DNA of 64,000 nucleotides from Bisporella sp. PMI_857 (taxonomy: Eukaryota > Ascomycota > Leotiomycetes > Helotiales > Helotiaceae), in NCBI GenBank assembly GCA_021307315.1, contig JAJSPD010000014.1:186001-250000 (forward strand), written 5' to 3'. Position 1 is the first letter of the stretch. Each line of letters starts with the position of its first letter. Shown piece by piece: positions 34,447-46,728 of the stretch. The position numbers and the translations under genes were made by a program. The notes beneath the pieces were generated by a model. The model made no database searches. It was not told the origin of the DNA and was given only the letters and a program-made list of their open reading frames with translations.

Positions 34447-37400
34447 TTACAATTCTTTTTGCAAAGGCGGACCCATAAACAGCCCAGCGACTTGATAAAA
34501 TAGCTCTTCCATTGGAGGAAGCGCGAATGACGGCCCAACATCAAAAACTTCGGAGAGCTGCTGTTGTGTTACCACTGGTGTCTCATCATTGCCCTCCTCA
34601 GAGTCTTCTTCCTGGACTGCGCCATTTGAAGTAGGAAGATATACATCTTCATCCTCCTCCTCGTCCACTTCCATCACATCCTCTTGATCGTTCTCGACCT
34701 CGACCGTGTCTAAATTGACAGCTGATGTCGGTTGTGCAAGAGCAGTTACTCCTTGTGCCCCATTTTTATATATAGTATAGATCTCCGCTGCACTATCAAG
34801 GATAAGATACCCTTCCGAACTAACGGTGGGCAACAAGGCTGTGACTAGAGTCTCCAAAGTCTTCTTAAATACTGGCTCTCGCTGCTCTGGACTGAAGATA
34901 GCAAGCTCAGTATTCTGAGTTGTTAGTGACTCGAGCCGGCCTATACCACGATTTCTTCCTGGCAAAGCAAGTGCAAAGGTTTGGCTTTTCTGGTCAATAG
35001 CTAGATTAAACATTTCGAGCTTTTGCTCAAGGGCCAGAGTGGCTGCCGAGGGACCAATCTTGAAGCTTAGTCGCATTTCATCCGCAGCAGTGTCATAAAG
35101 TATTAATCTGTTGGACAAAGAAATCAAATCTTGGCCAAGGAATTCGAGCTTAATGATATCGCCTTCGTACATCCGGGTTGCCGATAATCGTATCGTGCCC
35201 AAATCGGGATCAATAAATTGCACAAGTCCTTCCGGAGTCCCTCCGTAGGCAGCTGCGAGAAGTGACCCATCTTCCGAGAATGTTACACAACCATTGGGTA
35301 TTGTGTCTTGCACTTTCTCGGGCTCAACCTCATCATCTAGTCCAACTCTTCCAATCGATATAGCTTGGTGACAATTCCAATTCCTGAGTGGGGTCCCGTC
35401 TCTGCCGCGGACGACGACATTGTCCCGTTTTCTGACCCTTGCGGCCCAGGTACGGACCATTCCATCGTTCCCGATTGTCGCAAAGCGCAAGGAGCTAGGA
35501 TCTGCAACAAGATCCAGGACCTTGGCGGCGCCGGTCGTAGTTCCTGTTGAGTGCGGGGCAGTGATTTTAGTCACAAGCTCCCATTCGCCTTTTCCATATT
35601 GCCAAAACTTTAGACTGACCTCTCTCCGCCTACGTTGTTCAAACTCGATGTCGATTCCCTGATGTGCCAAGAACTTTAAGTCTGTTTGTGTTGGAGTCCA
35701 CTCATCGACCGTTGCAAGCCATTTCCCATCATAAGAGAGTTTTAGGTGTGTGACTTTGGGTTCCGACATTCTTTGTGATCCAGGATGCACGTTGATGTTT
35801 GTGATATTCGTCCTCACCAGGGCTTGACGAGAAATATGATAGTTATTTGCTAGGTCGAAAGTTTGAAGCAAAGGAGTATTGATAGTTAGCGGCTTGTTGG
35901 GGTTTATATCCTGCTTTAGTCCTACACTAACAAGCAGTCTTGAAGAATCGATAGAACTGATAGCTGCGGGTGTATGCTGGAAATATGGGTTGTGAAGTGG
36001 CTCCTCTTCAACTCTCCAGACACTAGAATCTATCGAGTCTTCTGGGTTGAGAACACATGTCTGAATTCCAGCAAAACTTGCTGTTGGCTTCAACTCAGCG
36101 GTGGATAAAACCATGGCTGAGTTTTCCGCAAGCTGAACGGCATACGAACTACCTGTAGGCGAAATGACTACATTCTGAATTGTCGAGGACATATGAGGCA
36201 GGAATTGGTGTTTACCGGTCTCAAGCTGCCACAGCAGGAGAACCGTTTCTGTACCACCGGAAATGATATAGTTGCCTGTCAGGATTAGCACCTATTTAAA
36301 CAGACATCTAATGAAACTTACCATCTAGCGACCACTTGACTGTATGTACACTCTGCCGATGCCAGTGGAGTTTTCGGGGAATCAGCCTAATGCTAGCTCC
36401 AGATTCGAGCCTCTTAGGGTTTGCGAGGTTCCGTAGTAGATCATTGTGTAAGAATATAGAGCCTTTCACATCTCCAACTACGACATCTACAACGGGTAGA
36501 GTTTCTTCCTTCGGAGTTTTGCGCCCAGGTTTCTGTACATTTACGTCATGGCATCGTACATCTAGAGCCGAAATAACATCTGTAGACTCGAACATGTGGA
36601 ATGTGTACTTTATCTTGTCGATGGACTCGTATTTGTCCGACCCCAACGAGCCAATGAGAACACTTCTTCCGGAAGCAGCAACGATTACAGCTCCTTGGTT
36701 AGCTGTCGTCAGAAGATTGATCCGCTCTTTCGACACGTGGATCGTTTTTGCAACCGTGGGTATGGGTCCTCCAGGGAGTGTGAACTCGTTGGCTGTGATC
36801 CGCCATCCCTCAGCAGTCCCCATTTCTGTTGTGAAAACGACGTCTCGCCTCCGTCCTCCGGATTCCATTGTAGCCACAGTCATGTGAATGCATCCTGTAG
36901 TGGAGAGAATCCAGTGGTCCTCGCAGCCAGCACCTGTCGTCCAATCTACACAATAGATGGCCCCGTCTGCAAAAGCTATCCACACAAGATTTGAATTAGT
37001 TGGTGATAGATGATATGTGATTATGCGTGCATTGGGACGAGAAATCTTGTCGACATTTGGACGAATTGAGCGGACGAGCAGGGAATTTGATGTTGAGTAA
37101 ATATGAAGCGTAGTTCGGTTGGCAAGAATGAGAAATCTGGAGGCATCAGCATTGTTTCGCGGTAGTTCATAGAGATAGATCATATCGGGCCTTACTTCTC
37201 ATCCTGTGTGAAAACTGGATCTGAATTGATCATGCGACCTCCAATTGGATTCGAGAGCTGCCATTCCGGTAGAGGTTGAGCTTGCTCTTCTCGCTCTTGA
37301 TTCTTTTGCACCAACTGTTGAAGGTCTTTTTTTCGAATGATTAGCCCATTTCTGGAACCAAAAGGCACCGATTCTGTGCTTGAATTTGTACCTATGCCAT

Positions 37401-37609
37401 CAAATTCAGTATTGGCACATCGACAAAACGTATTTCAGCTTTTTGTGGGCAAAATGGTAGAGCATACCCTGATTATTTATGAGTTCTTTGGTTGGAACTG
37501 GTGGATTGAATGCTGCATCCCAGCCAGATGGCGCAAAAGACCTGCTAGACATGACTTCATCCTCTCTCTTGCGCTTCTTCCTATCTGTTTCCTTCGTTTT
37601 CGACGGCAT
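34447..37609 (-). CDS. NAN1: WD40 protein Nan1/Utp17 (WDR75), SSU processome t-UTP subunit, 993 aa
   Basis: Exons 37609-37468, 37391-37196, 37136-36322 and 36275-34447, all in phase. The N-terminus is Lys/Arg-rich (MPSKTKETDRKKRKRED), then RSFAPSGWDAAFNPP, typical of fungal Nan1. The next ~850 residues carry WD-type repeats: ILANRTTLHIYST, HRQSVHTVKWSLDG, NYIISGGTETVLLLWQLETG, FATIGNDGMVRTWAA. The tail is acidic (VEVENDQEDVMEVDEEEDED) and ends FMGPPLQKEL. Nan1/Utp17 belongs to the t-UTP (UtpA) complex that links Pol I transcription to 18S processing in the nucleolus. It shares a 313 bp divergent promoter with RPB10. Confidence 0.9.
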
Positions 37610-37922
37610 GGCTATCGAGAAGGTGGTGAGGTGGAGGGTGTAATATCAAAACCATATTCAAGCAGTTCGAGGTATGCCAAGAGTTCAAAAAAATATCATC
37701 CCGCCCCCATTTCAGGACTAGCGCGGTTATTCTGCCAGAAACTCCTTCACCGCTTTAAGCTTCTTTTGACCTTTTTTTGATGATCTTTTGGTGCCCATGA
37801 TACTTCAGAACAAGCCAACACCCAGCCAGCGGTCAGCTCTAGCCTCTACGTAGCATTCTGAGGATCGCAAACCTCCTTCCAATTGACACCTATACTATTA
37901 CCTCTAAGGTGGATCCAGCAAG
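37610..37922. promoter_or_regulatory. Divergent promoter of NAN1 and RPB10
   Basis: 313 bp separate the start codons. T-rich tracts lie near 37,755-37,785. No PAC (CGATGAG) or RRPE (TGAAAAATTT) element was found by eye. Confidence 0.5.
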
Positions 37923-38327
37923 ATGATTATTCCCGTTCGGTGCTTCTCCTGCGGCAAAGTACCAAGCGACTACGATACATTACCTAGATGTTTACTAACA
38001 GAAGGCACAGGTTGTTGGTGACCTCTGGGAGAGATATTTGAAGCTCATCGACGAGGGGATTCAAGATGGGTTAGTTCGGCCCGTTCTCATGTCAAGTTTT
38101 AAACTTAGCTAATCGCGGTGAATAGAGATGCAATGGATACTCTCGGTCTAAAACGATACTGCTGTCGTCGCATGATCATGACACATGTGGATCTTATCGA
38201 GAAGCTTCTCAAGTATGGCTGCATATTCCAAATAGCGCATTGAGCTCATCATTTGCACACATCTGCTAATGTATGAACAAGGTACAATCCAGCAGACAGA
38301 GACCAGATTAAGGCTAGGATGGGATGA
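37923..38327 (+). CDS. RPB10: RNA polymerase I/II/III subunit Rpb10 (ABC10-beta), 75 aa
   Basis: A four-exon microgene: 37923-37958, 38011-38069, 38126-38212 and 38282-38327, phases 0, 2, 2. The product starts [19 protein letters not shown], almost invariant from yeast to human, and includes [13 protein letters not shown] and a C-terminus [13 protein letters not shown]. The zinc ligands are Cys7, Cys10, Cys44 and Cys45, in the usual CX2C...CC arrangement. Rpb10 is shared by the three nuclear RNA polymerases. Three introns of 52 to 69 nt occupy more than a third of the gene. It is read away from NAN1. Length equals the family norm (about 70). Confidence 0.95.
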
Positions 38328-40188
38328 TACGATACGAGGCGGGGACATGGCGTTTACGGAAGGAAAACAAATAAGCGATGCATCTTGGGCGTTTATGATA
38401 GAGGGAAATTGAATGTTTGATTTCCTGCAGAAGGATCCGGTTACGAAGCGTAGACCAGATGCATAATACAACGTGTATTCCATCAGCAACTATCTTGTCT
38501 AGGCAGCCCAACGCGCTTGTGCATACCCGGTAGAAGCGCGTCCAATATTCTAATATGTCTTAGAAGGTCCCAAAAGAAAGATTTAGGCTGGTTCTGTGCC
38601 CTTGATATGCGTTTCCTAGGCATAGTCACTGCGCTATGATGTCCACGTTTGCTCTTCCCGTACATAGAGACGAGATCTCGGAATCGGCGTGCTTTGTGGC
38701 TTCAAGGATAGAATGGCGGTGATGTTGGCTTGCATTAAAGATGGAAGATCCAACCTGTCTCCGGAATACGTATAAATTGATAGGATTGTTGGTGATGGAA
38801 GCGCCTATGCAAGCGCACATCGCATGACGCTACAGACGCGGAATTTTTTTCACTGGGTCAGCAGCGAAGCCTGTGGCTTGAAGAGGCTCTTTGCATGCGC
38901 ATAGAGGTTGTTTTTTACGAAGGAAGCGAGTCAGATGAGGTAGATAACAGAGGAGACGACCAATGAGTATGTATGGGATGCTAAAGATTGTATGTGCTTT
39001 TTTCTGCTTAGGGTAAGTAGATTATGGAGATGATAGAACGTGGCATGCTGAGAGCCATTGTGTACCAACAAGCTGGAGCACGTTTGATCGGACTGCAGCA
39101 GTTGGATGTGACGAAGTTTACCACGGATGGAACAGTTTAGAGGCTTGAGTGATCCCGCCGATACGGAACCCAACGCCATGTCTACAGTCTCGGGTCGCTT
39201 ACTGTTTGCACTATAGTTGAGACCCTGGTAGTAGGAGTAGTCTTAACTTAGAGCACATATGATATTTTAGTCCTTTAGGAAATGTGATAGCTCAGGTTGT
39301 TCGGATCGGTTCTATCCTCGGGATATAGCCGGTGTTAAATAAGTAATTGACCTTTTTCACACATTCTTCTCTTTTCATACCATATGTTTCCTCTCCTTGG
39401 TGATTGGCTGGATATACTATAAACCATACCAAGCCTCATCTGTCGCCATGACCATCATGAGAACAGCGAGGAGGGAGCGAGCGGGAGTGAGGGGGGGTGG
39501 TGGTTGGGCTGGGTGGTGATTTACAGAGAGAGGTCTTCTTGGTAGCCGAGTATAGGCCAAGACAACACTTAAGCGCTGTGATATCCCAGCATCTCATGCA
39601 CGATCCAACGAAAGACGCGCTCCTGCAAACATGACTGGTTGTCTCCAACATCAATTGCAGCTAGGGGGGCACTGTCGCAAAGACCCCTTCTTAGAGCCCA
39701 TTTCCCGCATCCAAGCCAAAACGGCAGCTTCAGGTTCTTCCTATTCGCTAGTCTCCTGCTCACTCCCATCCGTCCAGGCCTTATTTGCTATTAGTATCCT
39801 TCCCAGAGTGCCGGGACAAGGATAATCATCGCCAAGTTGGTTCTTTTTCGCCCTGTGGAGGTACGGCACAACGAGAGAGCTCGACGATAGTTGTTCAGTC
39901 ACTTCGGTATATCTTGGTCGCGCGCCATTGAAATCAGATCTTTCTTGCTTTCTCACGCTGCAAGAGTGCACGCGAAAGACAGCGCTGGCATTTGCTGATC
40001 CTGTCGTGCAACGAGACCAACATCAGCTATAACGATTCGGACTGGAGCCTCAGCCTTATTGCTGACCACCCGAACCGTCGCGCATATCCACCACTTCAAA
40101 CCTTTATCGCCAGCTGAGAGACCGCATTCGAGTCGAGACCGTCTTTAAGTGTAATAAGCATCTGCGAATGTGAGACCAGTGGTCCAAC
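38328..40188. other. Long intergenic region with a G-run cluster
   Basis: 1.86 kb without a convincing gene. Minus-strand ORFs (38,148-39,971) show no family signature. At about 39,470-39,522 the plus strand has five runs of three or more G within ~50 bases. The right end must hold the promoter of the gene at 40,189. Confidence 0.5.
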
Positions 40189-42679
40189 ATGGCGTTGGAG
40201 AATCCTCTATCACCTGGGAATATGATGTCTGCCATCTCTCCTTATACTGAGTTTTCTCTTTCTCCAGATTCTCCCGCACAGAATTCTCCTCGCTTTCAAA
40301 ATATGTGAGGATCAAAGTTTTAATCCCAGATCTGTGCTGACCTCGAAATAGGTCTGCACGTAATTCGGGAGACTCCTTCCTCCGGCCTGCCTCCATCGAC
40401 AGGCATCCGTCCCCAAATGGTACGAATAGCAATACAATGTTTAGCCCAAGTGACCTGGTAGGGCCATCGCCGGTCACGTCAAATGGTACAGATGCAACGG
40501 AGATTGAGGACGAGGCGTCGGAGGAGGCCCAGGAGGTCGAAGCCTCCCCACCAAGTATCCATGCCAACTCCTCAGACTCCTTGGCTACAGTACGTTTCAT
40601 GAAATCTTCCAGCGAGCATCGTACTAACTATGTGGTAGCTGAGGAGACTGAGCACAAGTATTCCAGAACATCTGAGATCATCAGCAGAAGATGAGTCCGT
40701 TTCAGTCATACATGCTCCTGAAGGATATAAGACATTTGTAGGCTCATTATACACCAATTACGGTGAAAATGGTGCTGATGAAGATCAGATATCTGGAGGC
40801 GAGCCAGCGCCAATCTCACCTCCCAGATATACGAACACTTCAACCCCGCGACATTCGCCGCCAGGGCAAGCTACCGCTCGCATGCCTGACAGATACACCC
40901 CTACGCCGTACCAGGAGAGGGATATCCGTCCAGCATCCATCTCACTCAATGCGGAAGTACCACAGGACAAGGTACGTTTCAAAACTATTTTTTTTGCGGC
41001 TACTGCTGACTATTATTAGACACAACCCATGTCACCACCAGCTCTCTCCACCAATATACCACCAGCCAAAAGTACGGAGGCTCCTACTCCCCGTGCTCAA
41101 ACACGTCAAGAGCTAGAGAGTTTAGCTAGCGGGCGATCCTCAAGTCTGTCTAGTCTGGAAGGTATGTGGAACAATTCACGAAGAGTCGCATCACTAATAA
41201 TTTGTAGGAATTCCCGAAGAACAACGTGAGGAAGATGTATTCGATCAACGCAGAGTGCATGATTCAGATGCGGAAGTGATGGCCCTAATAACGGCACTTG
41301 ACGAGTGCTGGACTTTATGCAACACGCTTGCAAGTCTCAGCTCCATTCATCGTGAGAGGATATTCAGTTATTCCGGCATAGGTGATTCTCACGAATTAGC
41401 GTGGAAGTGCTGTTGGAAGCTCTGCCAAAAACTCTATGAAAGTCGGGATGAAGATCATGATTTATCTGTCAGAGTAACGTTGGATATGTGTCGTGACTTC
41501 TGTCAAGCGCTCTTTGAAATCCGCCAAAGAAAGGATGAATTCGCCGATTCAGTACTCAGAGTAAGCTTCGAGCTGAACAACCACCTTTACAACACCCACA
41601 ATAGAGATTTGCCGGAACCGTTCCGGGAACGAACTCTGGATTTCTACATCACTCTCTGCCACCGCTTAATGAAGCAGCGCAATGAGCTAGCTGAAGAAAC
41701 CGACGCTTTGCTACGCGCCTGTTGGTCATTAGCGGAAATGCTTTTCTCCCTGCGCCAGAATAAAAAAGACGGCAAGCCTGCTGACGAAGAACTGCTCGGT
41801 AGCGCTGTGCAATCGTGCTGGGAGCTTTGTGATCTCTTCCGCGAAGGTTGGACGCAGGTACGTCCTGAAAGAGGCACTCCTCGCGCCTCCCAAACTACAT
41901 TCTCACAAATATCCGACCAAATGTCGCGATCATCCGAACGCCCCTCTTCCGTCCTCTCCAAACGCACCGATAGCCTTGGTTCCGTATCCGAGAGCCAAGT
42001 CTATCCGCCTTCGAACCGCACCACTAGTTCCCGGACGGTACGCTACATGGAGCCTCCCGTGGCACCAGCCTGGAATCCTGAAACACCGACCACAGAATTT
42101 GAGGATACCCCCATTAGTCCTGAATCGTCGCCCCAAATCCCCAACATCCTCGTACTTGGCACAGAAGGGACACGCTTGTCCAACGCTCGTTGGAGTAGTA
42201 CTTCTTCCGCTTACAGTCAGGGCAGCTTAAAATCTGAGAAATCGACCAGCACCATAACATCAACAACACACCCTGCTGAAGACATCAATCTCACACGCTT
42301 GAAAGTTTTAATTGTGAAAGCAGCTATGAATGTTGGCTTTAGCCGCACAACGCCTACCTCATCAGCCCCATCAAAGTCCGACCCACCCGCTTTACAAACC
42401 TTTGTTAAAAATTTACCAACTGGCGCATTCGGTACTCTGCCGCAACATACTGCGTTGTTGAACTCTTATCGGGAGCTCGTAGTGAGTGATCGGACATTCA
42501 GAAGCGCGAGCTCCTTGCCTGGGATCGGGAAGAAGGCGACTGCGGTAGATGTAGCGCGGAGCGTAGGCTGGATGATGAGGAGTGGGCAATATACTTTCTT
42601 GAAAGACCTCTTCAGGCTGGTATTCGGGTTCCACATGGAGGAAGCAGAGAAGAGGAAGAATGTCACGATTACCGTCTGA
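40189..42679 (+). CDS. DUF7624-like fungal protein, 766 aa
   Basis: Five exons: 40189-40304, 40352-40589, 40639-40971, 41020-41161 and 41208-42679, all GT..AG and in phase. Start MALENPLSPGNMMSAISPYT. Residues ~1-270 are Ser/Pro-rich and probably disordered. Residues ~280-470 form an all-helical core with regular Trp/Cys-containing helices (DECWTLCNTLASL, LAWKCCWKLCQKLYES, CRDFCQALFEIRQ, CWSLAEMLFSLRQ, SCWELCDLFREGW), suggesting a helical repeat. A Ser-rich linker leads to a second module (INLTRLKVLIVKAAMNVGF...GTLPQHTALLNSYRELVVSD) that ends FHMEEAEKRKNVTITV. I recall this family as DUF7624; the role is unknown. Confidence 0.8.
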
Positions 42680-43185
42680 GCGTCTACACTACTCCCTCCA
42701 ACCACCGGAAACTACATCAGAACAATGTCAAACTACATGACCTGAGAATCTTGGGGGAACATTCATGCCAAGAATCGGGATAGCATATGGACTCACGCTC
42801 TAATTTTACTTTATTTGAACAAAGAATATCTGGGGAAGAGAAACGCCAAGAGCAAGGGGAAAGCATGGAGAGAAGCGGGCGTTCCACACAAGGCTTGGTG
42901 CATCGGAGCATACGTTACATTCGTTTTTCTTCTTGAAAAGGAGGCTTGCGGTCTTTGTTATACACTTTTTGCTCTAGATACCCCCCTTTGGCAGTGGATT
43001 TCGGAATACTTTGTTTTTACTTTGTATACGACGACTGAACACATGTTCAAGTTTACACTTCTGAGAAATGAAATCAAAAGATTGATGACTTAACCTGAAA
43101 CTTAACGCTTCCTCCATGTCAATTTTACAAAACGAAAGTTACTTAATGCGCGATACCATAGTTGTGTGTTCAGCGAACGTTCTAT
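42680..43185. other. Intergenic region between convergent genes
   Basis: 506 bp with the 3' flank of the DUF7624-like gene and of the GH5 gene. The short plus-strand ORF at 42,815 has no recognisable motif. Confidence 0.5.
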
Positions 43186-44582
43186 TCAAGCTAACCACTT
43201 CGAGAAGTCAAACGGGCTGATATAATCTTTCGCTGCATTCCCAATCTCCTTGAACGTGCTAAAAATATTCTCCGTCGTACCACTGCCCGTCATTAGCCCT
43301 GTCACCATCTCACCCTCCCCCCTTCCGCTCTCCAACAACTAAAACAACAAAATACAAAACTCACATCTCGTAATCCCACGCGGTATGCGGGTCATCATTT
43401 GGGATGACCTGCCAATACATCCAGGGGACGCCCGCGTCACCAAACGCCGAAGCCCAGGCGCGCAGATTCGCAGCTCGGGTTGTTTCAGGGAGGACGCCCG
43501 AGACCTGGCAGCTGTTGTTGATGGTGTCATGGTAGCAGGCACCCCACTCCTGCATGAGGAGCATCTTGCGAGCGGCGGCGGCCTTGCCGACGTATGGCGC
43601 GAGCTTGGAGGTCGTCATGTCGGCGGGGCCGTAGGCGTGGATGGCGAGGACGTCGATGGCGGGGCAGGAGAAGTAGCCGTCGAGGAGGGAGGTGTCGACC
43701 CAGCCGCCTCCGCCGGTCGTCACGAGGATGTCGGTGCTGTTTCCCAGGGCGTCTTTGAAGGTTTTGGCCATTGTGCATTGCCATTCTGGGCCCGTTGCGC
43801 GCAGTTTGGCTTCCTGATCGGTGGTTAGATAACCTCTGCAAGGAAATAGAATTGAGGACGTACATCGTTATTCATCGCTTCATTTTGAGCCTCAAAGGCA
43901 AATATATACTCACTGGACTGGCTCCATGGTTTTCCGTTGTGTGGGTTCACATGCGAGAGGACATGGTAAATACGATCTGTGAAATCATCAGCACGAGAAT
44001 TGAATTCAAACTAGATTACGAAAATAGCCTATCTATACAAACTAGTAGGATAAAAAGACTTACCTTGGAAATACTTTTTTGCATTCGCATCTGTGTAGAA
44101 GTCCCCTGTGCCATACCACTTCCCATAGAAGTCATTGCCTGCTTCTAGAGCATTGAAGGAATGCATGGAGATGGTAAGCTTGATGCCAAATTTCTTGGCG
44201 TTAAGCATGAAGTCATCGAGGCGGTTGAGTACTGTGTCGTCATATGGCGTGGGGCCAGAGATACCTTGGAGGGAGGGGAATGCCGTTATTGGAGTGCCTT
44301 TTGGGGAACCTGACTGGCCTATTCATGTTAGTTATAGGCGGTCTGAGAAGGAGGTTTGGTAGGGAAAGGCAATGATTAGGTAAAGGGAATGGAGGAAATG
44401 GTAGAGATGACACCATCAAGCCAGACACGTAGAACTCGAACTCCAGACGCTTGAAGCCCGGTGAAAAGAGTGTTTTGTTGAGCAATAGAAAGACCGGCCG
44501 CATAGTACAAGTTCGAACCTGCCCATGATTGCGCTGACCATACTACTTTTGCAACCAAGATCAGAACCGAGCAGAGCCTCAT
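43186..44582 (-). CDS. Secreted glycoside hydrolase family 5 protein (mannanase/cellulase-like), ~373 aa
   Basis: Exons 44582-44414, 44318-44064, 43976-43864, 43813-43365 and 43321-43186. A signal peptide (MRLCSVLILVAKVVWSAQSWA) precedes GSNLYYAAGLS. The TIM-barrel motifs are present: RVLRVWLDG, TISMHSFNA, then EYIFAFEAQNEAM with the presumed acid/base Glu near residue 174, and LLMQEWGACYHD with the presumed nucleophile Glu near 268. PWMYWQVIPND lies near the eighth strand. GH5 enzymes cleave beta-1,4-mannan or glucan in plant cell walls; the exact substrate cannot be read from the sequence. The last intron is only 43 nt in this model and the final exon is the weak part; the gene could end soon after YEM instead. 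Confidence 0.82.
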
Positions 44583-45432
44583 GATGGTCCCGAAGCCGAT
44601 ATTGAGACGATAGCAGGTTCTGGTTTAGGCAAGGCAAGAAACTGAGATGGTATTTACGTATATATTCATAATAAACTGATATTCCACACAGATCTATTCC
44701 TGGACTGCACCTGCATGGAACTTTCCTGTTGTAGATACCAACTATGCACAAGTCAAGTGTAGTGCTTGAAGCTGTCAGAGGCAGCTCAGAACCCAAAATA
44801 TTCCGATCTGTGATATATGTAGTACAAAGGCGCATTTTGCGTCATGCATCGACTAGGCGTGATCTCAGCCTCCAATCGCTTCGTCTTACTTTACTCAACA
44901 TCTGTACCACCACAACATAGAAACAAATACGCAAAACATCTCGAATTCCGAGCTTTCAACTCTGAAAGAAGTCAGCGCAGCCAATCATGCAGATTTTTAT
45001 TGGCATATGCATTCCTGGATAATACGACAAATGATGAAATAATGCAGAGCAGACAACAGGATATGAGGAAGACGCTGCCATGCATGCCAAACAATCAATG
45101 AAACAAGGAACATGTCTTCAGAAGTCCCTTTGTAAAAGAATATGCAGACTTCGGGGAAAGGACATGGTCCACTTTCCAAATGCTGAACAGGAGGCTGGTA
45201 GAGTAGCAGCTAGCGTCCTACCTAATCGAGGAAGAAAGAAATGCGGAGGCGAGCCTTCCAACAGTTTCCGTCTTCACAAGTATAATTGCAAACATCAGAA
45301 ATGCGTGATGGCCCTTGTATGATGAAGTAAAAGCGATCAAGACCGACTTGGGAGTGTAACTCAATAGCTGAATCACGCTGCTTCAAACGCATGTCGTTGT
45401 CTATTCAGCGTGTCTAATGGTATATGATTTCA
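44583..45432. other. Intergenic region
   Basis: 850 bp between two minus-strand genes. The overlapping ORFs have no recognisable content. Contains the promoter of the GH5 gene. Confidence 0.5.
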
Positions 45433-46728
45433 TTAATGAGCTTCAACTGCCGTTCCTAGCGTTATTGTCTCAGACTCTTCCGGTGGCGTAGGAGGCGCGT
45501 CCTTTAGAGCTTTCTCCTTTGCCTGCTGCGTCCGAATCTCCGCAAGGATATCTGGATACCACCTTTCACCCACATCCGGGTGACTCTTAATACGATTACG
45601 CAACGTTGCCTCTCCCAGTGTCTTTGCAACACCACCACCCTGGAAGGTAAACTCAACATCGTCTAATCTGCCTCCATTTCTCTTGACTACCTGCCTTCTC
45701 AGCTCTCGGATCTCCTCTGGCACCCGACCTACCCCGCCTCCGTTGTCGAGGTCATTCAGCTCATCGAACTCGGCATCGAGAGACACGCCTTGGAAGAAGG
45801 GAACTGAAAATCGGGCACCAGTCCCAGGGGGTGGTGAAAGGACGCGATGTGTAGTAGACATGCAGACTCCCTGTGTGAGTGCTTCCATTCCTTGACCAAT
45901 TGCTACTACTAATGTTCCATCTATGGGCGGACAATCGATCCATTCTCCCTGCAAATTCTGGACTTGTAGGCCCTTGTGCTTTGTGACCTGAAGCAAGTAG
46001 CTCGTCAGCATGCTATCCTTATGTGGTCCAACACCCTGTCCTTCACCCTCCAAGCCTAGCTCCTGCAAGTCTGGGTACTTGACGATCTTCAGCTTATGTT
46101 GTTGGTCTTTCTCGAAATATTTGTTAAAAGCCGTGGTAGGCAAGCCGATTGCTTCTGCAATAAGAGAAGTGAAGAATATGCTGATTTCGCCCATACGAGT
46201 GATATATTCAGAATAGACAGGTCGAAAGTTAGGGAGATATGAGGGCGAAGGCCATTGTGTGGGTGCGAACAAGTTGCGGTATAATGGCTGGTCTGGAGTG
46301 CGCATAGCATGATCTGTCGAGAGGTCTATTTGCTCGCGATGGTCTATGGTGTGGGCTGTGATTTCGGCGTCGAGGCGGGAGTAGCCCAGGAACGAAGGAG
46401 CATTCTTCATTTCGATTTTAAGTCTAGTACATGTTAACTTGAAGCAACCTCAACTGAGAGTAAGTTGGATATGGATGTATGAACGGCCAGACAGGTCAAT
46501 TTGCGAAATAGTCGAAGGGTTTACTAACTTCTCCTCCATGGGCAGGTCAAAGAAGGCAACCCCTTCTTTGATCACAGCTTCTGTAAGCTGTTCTGGTATA
46601 CCGACATTTTTCAGGTACAAGAAGCCGACTTCGAGCAAAGCATGGCGGAGGTCTTTCAGGAACTGGGGCTTGGTAGCGGGGTCCTTGGCTGAGGATAGGT
46701 CCAGGATTGGGATGGTATTGAAAGACAT
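45433..46728 (-). CDS. 2-oxoglutarate/Fe(II)-dependent dioxygenase (isopenicillin N synthase-like), 396 aa
   Basis: Exons 46728-46529 and 46423-45433; the intron (105 nt) joins PMEEK to LKIEMKNAPSFLGYS. Start at MSFNTIPILDLSSA, the normal DIOX N-terminus, preferred over the longer upstream frame. The N-terminal DIOX_N block has ALLEVGFLYLKNVGIP. The jelly-roll core has the iron triad His201/Asp203 (GPHKDSM) and His259 (STTHRVLS), and the 2-oxoglutarate-binding pair Arg271-x-Ser273 (ARFSVPFFQG). Such enzymes hydroxylate or desaturate small molecules, often in secondary metabolism, but no cluster partners are adjacent. Substrate unknown. The C-terminal tail is acidic and short. Confidence 0.9.
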
